DNA of 23,806 nucleotides from Pseudomonas sp. Its GTDB lineage: Bacteria; Pseudomonadota; Gammaproteobacteria; Pseudomonadales; Pseudomonadaceae. Location: NCBI GenBank assembly GCA_003488145.1, contig DNMQ01000400.1, positions 1 through 23,806 of the forward strand, read 5' to 3'. The notes beneath the pieces are model-generated. The model did no database searches. It worked only from the letters and a program-made list of their open reading frames with translations, and was not told where the DNA came from. Positions 18,414-23,806 of the stretch are shown in pieces; within the stretch, counting starts at the first letter, position 1; each line of letters starts with the position of its first letter. The translations under genes were made by a program, and so were the position numbers.

Positions 18414-19898
18414 ATGACCCGCGAAGAATTCCTGCGTTTGGCCGCCGAAGGCCATAACCGCATCCCTCTGTCGTTCGAAACCCTTGCCGACTTCGACACG
18501 CCGCTGTCGCTGTACCTGAAACTAGCCGATGCGCCGAACTCCTACCTGCTCGAATCCGTTCAGGGCGGCGAGAAGTGGGGGCGCTATTCGATCATCGGCC
18601 TGCCATGTCGCACCGTGCTGCGCGTGCGGGACTACCGCATCAGCGTAACCACCGATGGCATCGAGACCGAGGCCTGCGAGGTCGAGGACCCGCTGGCCTT
18701 CGTCGAATCCTTCCAGCAGCGCTACCGCGTCGCGCCGGTCGAAGGCCTGCCGCGCTTCAACGGCGGGCTGGTGGGCTATTTCGGCTACGACAGCGTGCGC
18801 TATGTCGAGCGCAAACTTGGCAATTGCCCCAACCCGGATCCGCTGGGCACACCGGATATCCTGCTGATGGTTTCCGACGCCGTGGTGGTGTTCGACAACC
18901 TCGCCGGCAAGCTGCACTGCATCGTGCTGGTCGACCCGTCGCAGCCGGACGCCTACGAGGCGGGCCAGGCTCGCTTGCAAGCGCTGCGGGCGAAGCTGCG
19001 CCAGTCGATCACGCCACGTCTGGGCCTGGATTTCGAAAAGAGCAACGGCGCCGAACCGACCTTCCGCTCCAGCTTCAGCCGTGAGGACTACGAGCAGGCA
19101 GTCAACCGCATCAAGGACTACATCCTCGCCGGCGACTGCATGCAGGTGGTGATTTCCCAGCGCATGTCGATCCCGTTCAAGGCCGCGCCGATCGATCTCT
19201 ACCGCGCGCTGCGCTGCTTCAACCCGACGCCCTACATGTACTTCTTCAATTTCGGCGATTTCCACGTGGTGGGGTCGTCGCCGGAAGTGCTGGTGCGGGT
19301 CGAGGAAGGTCTGGTCACGGTCCGCCCCATCGCCGGCACGCGTCCACGCGGTGCCAACGAAGAAGCTGATCTGGCGTTGGAGCAGGACCTGCTCAGCGAT
19401 GCCAAGGAGCTTGCCGAACACCTGATGCTGATCGACCTGGGCCGCAACGACGTCGGTCGTGTCGCCGAGACCGGCACGGTGCGGTTGACCGAGAAGATGG
19501 TCATCGAGCGCTATTCGAATGTCATGCACATCGTTTCCAACGTCACCGGCCAGCTCAAGGCGCCATTGACGGCGATGGATGCGCTGCGCGCGATCCTGCC
19601 GGCCGGCACGCTCTCAGGTGCACCGAAGATTCGCGCCATGGAAATCATCGACGAACTCGAGCCGGTCAAGCGTGGCGTCTACGGCGGCGCGGTCGGCTAC
19701 CTCGCCTGGAACGGCAACATGGATACCGCCATCGCCATCCGTACCGCGGTAATCAAGGACGGCGAGCTGCACGTGCAGGCCGGTGCCGGCATCGTCGCCG
19801 ACTCGCAGCCGGCGCTCGAATGGGAAGAGACGCTGAACAAGCGCCGCGCCATGTTCCGCGCGGTGGCCCTGGCCGAACGCGACCAGCAGGAGAACTGA
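18414..19898 (+). CDS. trpE: Anthranilate synthase component I
   Basis: TrpE makes anthranilate from chorismate using ammonia supplied by TrpG. It has 494 residues. The N-terminal domain holds the tryptophan feedback-site motif LLES (in [16 protein letters not shown]). The chorismate-binding domain shows [72 protein letters not shown] and [24 protein letters not shown] sits 5 nt before the ATG at 18414. Regulation by attenuation is expected from the leader immediately upstream. trpG starts 2 nt after its stop. Confidence 0.97.
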   Translation: MTREEFLRLAAEGHNRIPLSFETLADFDTPLSLYLKLADAPNSYLLESVQGGEKWGRYSIIGLPCRTVLRVRDYRISVTTDGIETEACEVEDPLAFVESFQQRYRVAPVEGLPRFNGGLVGYFGYDSVRYVERKLGNCPNPDPLGTPDILLMVSDAVVVFDNLAGKLHCIVLVDPSQPDAYEAGQARLQALRAKLRQSITPRLGLDFEKSNGAEPTFRSSFSREDYEQAVNRIKDYILAGDCMQVVISQRMSIPFKAAPIDLYRALRCFNPTPYMYFFNFGDFHVVGSSPEVLVRVEEGLVTVRPIAGTRPRGANEEADLALEQDLLSDAKELAEHLMLIDLGRNDVGRVAETGTVRLTEKMVIERYSNVMHIVSNVTGQLKAPLTAMDALRAILPAGTLSGAPKIRAMEIIDELEPVKRGVYGGAVGYLAWNGNMDTAIAIRTAVIKDGELHVQAGAGIVADSQPALEWEETLNKRRAMFRAVALAERDQQEN

Positions 19899-19900
19899 TC

Positions 19901-20494
19901 ATGCTGTTGATGCTGGATAACTACGATTCCTTTACCTACAACGTCGTGCAATACCTCGGCGAGCTTGGTGCCGACGTCAAGGTGGTGCGCAACGACGAGC
20001 TGAGCGTGGCTGAGATCGAAGCGCTGAATCCGGAGTGGATCGTCGTCTCGCCGGGGCCGTGCACGCCGAACGAGGCGGGTGTGTCGCTGGAGCTGATTCG
20101 TCATTTCGCCGGCAAGTTGCCCATTCTCGGCGTTTGTCTCGGCCACCAGAGCATCGGTCAGGCCTTCGGTGGCGATGTGGTACGTGCTCGGCAGGCCATG
20201 CACGGCAAGACCAGCCCGGTGTTTCACCATGACCAGGGTGTGTTCGCCGGGCTCAATAATCCGCTGACCGTCACCCGATACCACTCGCTGGTGGTCAAGC
20301 GCGAGACATTGCCCGAGTGCCTGGAGATCACCGCCTGGACCCAGCTGGAGGATGGCTCCGTCGACGAGATCATGGGGCTGCGGCACAAGACGCTGAATAT
20401 AGAGGGTGTGCAGTTCCACCCCGAATCGATCCTCACCGAACAGGGCCATGAGCTGTTCGCGAATTTTCTGAAGCAGACCGGAGGCGTGCGCTGA
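19901..20494 (+). CDS. trpG: Anthranilate synthase component II (glutamine amidotransferase)
   Basis: TrpG hydrolyses glutamine and passes ammonia to TrpE. It has 197 residues from the ATG at 19901, starting with the classic [16 protein letters not shown]. Class-I amidotransferase triad: C79 in GVCLGHQ, with His and Glu in QFHPES near the C-terminus. The oxyanion strand is [11 protein letters not shown]. The start sits 2 nt after trpE and the stop overlaps trpD, so stoichiometric coupling with both is likely. It could also serve folate synthesis as PabA, but position favours TrpG. Confidence 0.96.
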   Translation: MLLMLDNYDSFTYNVVQYLGELGADVKVVRNDELSVAEIEALNPEWIVVSPGPCTPNEAGVSLELIRHFAGKLPILGVCLGHQSIGQAFGGDVVRARQAMHGKTSPVFHHDQGVFAGLNNPLTVTRYHSLVVKRETLPECLEITAWTQLEDGSVDEIMGLRHKTLNIEGVQFHPESILTEQGHELFANFLKQTGGVR

Positions 20495-21540
20495 TGGATA
20501 TCAAGGAAGCCCTCAACCGCATCGTCGGTCAGCTGGACCTGACCACCGAAGAGATGCAGGCGGTGATGCGTCAGATCATGACCGGTCAATGCACTGATGC
20601 GCAGGTCGGTGCGTTCCTCATGGGCATGCGCATGAAGAGCGAAACCATCGACGAGATCGTCGGCGCTGTGCAGGTCATGCGTGAGCTTGCCGCCCCGGTG
20701 CGTTTCGACACCGACAAGCTTGTCGACACCTGTGGCACCGGTGGCGACGGCATGAATATCTTCAACGTGTCCACTGCCGCCTCGTTCGTCGTTGCGGCCG
20801 CTGGCGGCAAGGTCGCCAAGCACGGTAACCGCGCAGTATCCGGCAAGAGCGGCAGCGCCGATCTGCTCGAGGCGGCCGGGGTCTTCCTCGACCTGACGCC
20901 CGAGCAGGTGGCGCGCAGTGTCGATACGGTCGGCGTCGGCTTCATGTTCGCCCCGGCCCATCATGGCGCCATGAAGCACGCGGCCGGCCCGCGCCGCGAA
21001 CTCGGTCTACGTACGCTGTTCAATATCCTCGGCCCCATGGCCAACCCGGCCGGCGTCCGCCATCAGGTGCTTGGCGTGTTCAGCAAGGCATTGTGCCGGC
21101 CGATGGCCGAAGTGCTGGCGCGTCTGGGCAGCAAGCATGTGCTGGTGGTGCATGCGCAGGATGGGCTGGACGAGATCAGCCTCGCCGCGCCGACGCATGT
21201 TGCCGAGCTGAAGGATGGTGAGATCCTTGAATACAGCATTCAGCCCGAAGACTTCGGGATCAAGAGTCAGAGCCTGATCGGTCTGAACGTCGAGGATGCA
21301 CAGGGTTCGCTGGCCTTGATCCGCGATGCGCTGGGGCGTCGGCAGAGCGAGAACGGGCAGAAGGCTGCCGACATGATCGTGCTCAACGCTGGCGCTGCGC
21401 TTTACGCAGCCGATCTGGCGAGCAGCCTGAAGCAGGGTGTCGAGATGGCGCATGATGCCCTCAGCACCGGGTTGGCGCGTGACAAGCTGGAGGAGCTGGT
21501 TTCCTTCACCGCGGTATTCAAGCAGGAGAATCAAAAGTGA
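20494..21540 (+). CDS. trpD: Anthranilate phosphoribosyltransferase
   Basis: TrpD joins anthranilate to PRPP, giving phosphoribosyl anthranilate. It has 348 residues. The N-terminal helical domain ([37 protein letters not shown]) precedes the PRPP loop [10 protein letters not shown] (G81-G86), then [20 protein letters not shown] and [19 protein letters not shown]. The anthranilate site is in [19 protein letters not shown]. The ATG overlaps the trpG stop by one base (TGATG) and the stop overlaps the trpC GTG. Confidence 0.97.
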   Translation: MDIKEALNRIVGQLDLTTEEMQAVMRQIMTGQCTDAQVGAFLMGMRMKSETIDEIVGAVQVMRELAAPVRFDTDKLVDTCGTGGDGMNIFNVSTAASFVVAAAGGKVAKHGNRAVSGKSGSADLLEAAGVFLDLTPEQVARSVDTVGVGFMFAPAHHGAMKHAAGPRRELGLRTLFNILGPMANPAGVRHQVLGVFSKALCRPMAEVLARLGSKHVLVVHAQDGLDEISLAAPTHVAELKDGEILEYSIQPEDFGIKSQSLIGLNVEDAQGSLALIRDALGRRQSENGQKAADMIVLNAGAALYAADLASSLKQGVEMAHDALSTGLARDKLEELVSFTAVFKQENQK

Positions 21541-22379
21541 GCGTGCCGACCGTTCTGGAGAAGATCATCGCCCGCAAGTTCGAGGAGGTTGCGCAGCGCA
21601 GTCGCCAGGTCGGGCTGGGTGAGCTGGAGCAGCGTGCCGCAGCTGCCGATCCGGTGCGTGGCTTCGCGGCCGCGCTTGAGCGCCGGGTGCGCAGCAAGGA
21701 GCCTGCGGTTATCGCTGAGGTGAAGAAGGCATCGCCGAGCAAAGGAGTCATTCGCGATCCCTTCCTGCCCGCCGAGATCGCCGCCAGCTACGAGACCGGG
21801 GGCGCTGCTTGCCTGTCGGTGTTGACCGACATCGATTTCTTTCAGGGCGCCGATGAATATCTGCAGCAGGCGCGGGCGGCTTGCTCGCTGCCGGTTATCC
21901 GCAAGGATTTCATGATCGACCCGTATCAGGTGGTCGAAGCGCGAGCGCTTGGCGCCGACTGCATTCTGCTGATCGTTGCGGCACTGGACGATGTGCGCAT
22001 GCACGAGCTGGCCGCGGTGGCCAAGCAGCAGGGGCTGGACGTGCTGGTAGAGGTGCACGACGCTGCCGAACTCGAACGTGCGCTGCGTCTGGAAACGCCG
22101 CTGGTGGGCATCAACAACCGCAACCTGCATACCTTCGAGGTCAATCTGGAAACCACGCTGGATCTGCTGCCGCGGATTCCAAAGGATCGTCTGGTGGTGA
22201 CCGAGAGCGGGATCTTCAATCGTGCCGATGTCGAGCTGATGGAAATAAACCAGGTCTACGCATTCCTGGTGGGCGAGGCGTTCATGCGCGCCGAGCAACC
22301 TGGCGTAGAGCTGCAGCGCCTGTTCTACCCTGATCGTTCGCGCGGCCGTACGACCCCTGTCGCTGCCGATCCGGAGTGA
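21537..22379 (+). CDS. trpC: Indole-3-glycerol-phosphate synthase
   Basis: TrpC closes the indole ring of CdRP, the fourth step to tryptophan. It has 280 residues from a GTG at 21537 that overlaps the trpD stop (GTGA); a second GTG two codons later is possible. The TIM barrel shows [12 protein letters not shown] (60-70, catalytic Glu/Lys), [47 protein letters not shown] and [12 protein letters not shown]. It is a monofunctional enzyme without a TrpF domain, as in other pseudomonads. It is last in the trpEGDC block and converges on vfr. Confidence 0.97.
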   Translation: MSVPTVLEKIIARKFEEVAQRSRQVGLGELEQRAAAADPVRGFAAALERRVRSKEPAVIAEVKKASPSKGVIRDPFLPAEIAASYETGGAACLSVLTDIDFFQGADEYLQQARAACSLPVIRKDFMIDPYQVVEARALGADCILLIVAALDDVRMHELAAVAKQQGLDVLVEVHDAAELERALRLETPLVGINNRNLHTFEVNLETTLDLLPRIPKDRLVVTESGIFNRADVELMEINQVYAFLVGEAFMRAEQPGVELQRLFYPDRSRGRTTPVAADPE

Positions 22380-22417
22380 CCGCCTGCCCGCGCATTGCGC
22401 GCTGGCAGGTAGCGGTC
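22378..22417. terminator. Long hairpin between convergent trpC and vfr
   Basis: GACCGC (22378-22383, starting in the trpC stop) can pair with GCGGTC (22412-22417). Inside it, CCTGCC pairs with GGCAGG and CGCGC (22389-22393) with GCGCG (22397-22401), around an ATT loop with small bulges. A T-run is absent on both strands, so it may act as a bidirectional barrier or an mRNA end-stabiliser rather than a textbook terminator. Confidence 0.48.
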
Positions 22418-22424
22418 TGAAGGA

Positions 22425-23069
22425 TCAGCGAGTGCCGAATACCACCATGGTCTTGCCTTTGACATAGACAAGACCCTGGGCTTCCAGGCTCTTGAGCACC
22501 CGACCGACCATCTCGCGGGAGCAACCGACGATACGGCCGATTTCCTGGCGGGTGATCTTGATCTGCATGCCGTCCGGATGAGTCATGGCGTCGGGCTGCT
22601 TGCACAGGTCGAGCAAGGTACGCGCGACACGGCCGGTAACGTCGAGGAAGGCCAGGTCGCCGACCTTGCGTGTGGTGTTGCGCAGACGCTCGGCCATCTG
22701 ACTGCCGAGGGCGTAGAGGATGTCCGGATCCTGCTGGGTCAGCTCGCGAAACTTCGCATAGCTCAGTTCGGCAACTTCACATTCGGTCTTTGCGCGGACC
22801 CAGGCGCTGCGTTCCTTTTCCGCCCCTTCTTTCTCGAAAAGCCCCATCTCTCCGAAAAAGTCGCCTGCATTCAAATAGGCGATGATCATCTCGCGACCGT
22901 CGTCATCCTCGATAAGAATGGTGACCGAGCCTTTGACGATGAAAAAGAGCGACTCGCAACGGTCGCCTGCGTAAATGATCGTGCTCTTCGCCGTGTACCG
23001 CCGTCTATGGCAATGGGCGAGCAACTTGTCGATATTCTTTATCTTGGGCGTAAGAGAGATAGCTACCAT
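22425..23069 (-). CDS. vfr: cAMP-dependent global regulator Vfr (CRP family)
   Basis: Vfr is the Pseudomonas CRP homologue that, with cAMP, activates virulence factors, type IV pilus functions and quorum-sensing genes. It has 214 residues, opening [20 protein letters not shown], very like P. aeruginosa Vfr. The cyclic-nucleotide domain spans 20-120, with cAMP contacts in GEMGLF (G73, E74) and R87-S88 (ERSAWVRAK). After the long dimerisation helix comes the helix-turn-helix at about 173-193 ([20 protein letters not shown]), with R185, E186 and R190 aligned with the DNA-reading residues of CRP. The gene is convergent with trpC and divergent from the OsmC-family gene, as in P. aeruginosa. The Shine-Dalgarno is weak (GGGA). 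Confidence 0.97.
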   Translation of the reverse strand: MVAISLTPKIKNIDKLLAHCHRRRYTAKSTIIYAGDRCESLFFIVKGSVTILIEDDDGREMIIAYLNAGDFFGEMGLFEKEGAEKERSAWVRAKTECEVAELSYAKFRELTQQDPDILYALGSQMAERLRNTTRKVGDLAFLDVTGRVARTLLDLCKQPDAMTHPDGMQIKITRQEIGRIVGCSREMVGRVLKSLEAQGLVYVKGKTMVVFGTR

Positions 23070-23281
23070 GCTGTGGGTCCCGGATAAGTATTCAATAAAG
23101 ACTGATTATTGTTATATGTGGCTGTCATTCAGCTTTCGTGAGCTTAACAGACCAAGGCGGAGCAGTTGTTAAGTTGCGACAGGCGAAACGTGTGGGTCAA
23201 CGCACCTTTAGTCGCGTATGTGACGCTGTCGATTTAAAGGCCCATGCTAAGCTATCCGCCCTGTTTTTATTGGAGTTGGCG
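23070..23281. promoter_or_regulatory. Divergent vfr / osmC-family control region
   Basis: These 212 bases have no gene and are visibly richer in A/T than the rest of the window, especially 23086-23125. For vfr, TATAAC (minus strand, 23116-23111) is a possible -10. For the OsmC-family gene, an extended -10-like TGCTAAGCT lies at 23245-23253, with GGAG at 23272-23275 as ribosome-binding site. A single TGTGA (23219-23223), half of a CRP/Vfr site, lies upstream of that -10, but the partner half is poor. Confidence 0.4.
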
Positions 23282-23704
23282 ATGAAAGCGCGCATTCAAT
23301 GGGTAGACGGTGCGATGTTCCTTGGCGAGTCCGGCAGCGGGCATGTCGTGGTGATGGATGGCCCGCCCGAGAACGGCGGACGTAACCTTGGCGTACGCCC
23401 CATGGAGATGCTGCTACTTGGCCTGGGTGGCTGCAGTAACTTCGATGTAGTGAGCATTCTGAAAAAGTCGCGGCAGGCTGTGGATAGTTGCGAAGTCTTC
23501 GTTGAGGCTGACCGTGCATCCGAAGACCCAAAGGTGTTTACCAAGATTCATCTGCGTTTCGTCGTCAAGGGTCGCTCGCTGAAGGAGGCCCAGGTCAAGC
23601 GCGCGGTCGAGCTTTCGGCGGAGAAGTACTGCTCGGCCTCAATCATGCTTGGTCGTGCCGGCGTCGAGATCAGCCATGCTTACGAGATGGTCGAACTCGA
23701 CTGA
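23282..23704 (+). CDS. OsmC/Ohr-family protein (YhfA-like)
   Basis: This is a small OsmC-fold protein of 140 residues, probably a thiol peroxidase-like or redox-related cytoplasmic protein. The two family cysteines are present: C51 in LGLGGCSNFDVVSILKK and C117 in AEKYCSASIM. The sequence MDGPPENGGRNLGVRPMEML is typical of the YhfA-like subgroup rather than classical Ohr. I chose the ATG at 23282, which has GGAG 6 nt upstream; in-frame codons back to 23138 would add 48 residues from AT-rich promoter sequence unlike the family. Its position beside vfr is conserved in P. aeruginosa (PA0653). Substrate unknown. Confidence 0.88.
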   Translation: MKARIQWVDGAMFLGESGSGHVVVMDGPPENGGRNLGVRPMEMLLLGLGGCSNFDVVSILKKSRQAVDSCEVFVEADRASEDPKVFTKIHLRFVVKGRSLKEAQVKRAVELSAEKYCSASIMLGRAGVEISHAYEMVELD

Positions 23705-23728
23705 CCGCTATCGGCTATCTCAATCGAT

Positions 23729-23763
23729 GGGGGTGGGTCTGGTGACGCTTTAGACAAGCCCCC
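23729..23763 (+). terminator. Imperfect stem-loop after the osmC-family gene
   Basis: GGGGGTGGGTCT (23729-23740) pairs with AGACAAGCCCCC (23752-23763) in a 12-position stem with two mismatches and one wobble, and an 11-nt loop, 25 nt past the stop. No T-run follows. The remaining bases to 23806 contain no gene I can support. Confidence 0.38.
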
Positions 23764-23806
23764 CCGCTCTGCATCATGCGCAGCCCCTGAATCGCCCCGG
23801 CTTTTG

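Noticed and set aside
23754..23806. Minus-strand partial gene at the right edge
   Set aside because: Two minus frames stay open for the last bases, but the segment is too short, has no motif I can identify, and one frame has an early stop. Sequence beyond 23806 would decide it.

Overview
The window is a chromosomal segment of a high-GC gammaproteobacterium, almost certainly Pseudomonas in the broad sense, possibly the stutzeri group. The basis is gene content and order recalled from P. aeruginosa PAO1 (about PA0595 to PA0653): lptD, amgK, murU, a DjlA-like gene, a DUF3530 gene, agtS, agtR, an agtABCD-type transporter, rpe, gph, trpE, trpG, trpD, trpC, vfr and an OsmC-family gene. The Vfr protein is very close to the P. 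aeruginosa one as I remember it. I see no mobile element, CRISPR array, tRNA, rRNA or phage gene. This is core chromosome with a few lineage-specific arrangements.

Layout. (1) 1-5120, cell envelope: lptD (minus strand, cut by the left edge, so its C-terminal end is missing) diverges from a tight amgK-murU-djlA-like operon for MurNAc recycling plus a membrane J-domain protein. (2) 5128-6153: a convergent gene for a DUF3530 secreted alpha/beta-hydrolase-fold protein that lacks the usual nucleophilic serine. (3) 6250-9293: agtS-agtR, a sensor kinase with a periplasmic solute-binding domain and its NarL-type response regulator, with overlapping stop and start codons. (4) 9442-15318: a PotABCD-like ABC importer followed 12 nt later by gabD. 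gabT (15477-16757) follows behind its own apparent promoter and an inverted repeat. Sensing, uptake and the two catabolic steps for GABA, and probably 5-aminovalerate, therefore sit together. (5) 16862-18234: rpe-gph, overlapping by 4 nt. (6) 18275-22379: a trp leader peptide with attenuator-like RNA, then an uninterrupted trpE-trpG-trpD-trpC block. In P. aeruginosa this block is split between trpE and trpG by the R/F-pyocin cluster. (7) vfr (minus) converges on trpC and diverges from an OsmC-family gene near the right edge.

The most interesting region is the agt-gab cluster with its candidate operators: a 9-bp-arm palindrome upstream of the transporter, a second inverted repeat at the gabT promoter, and two intra-cluster hairpins. 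I found no wholly unknown system. The novelty here lies in regulation and arrangement, plus two protein oddities: the DUF3530 active site and the large periplasmic insertion in the first permease.
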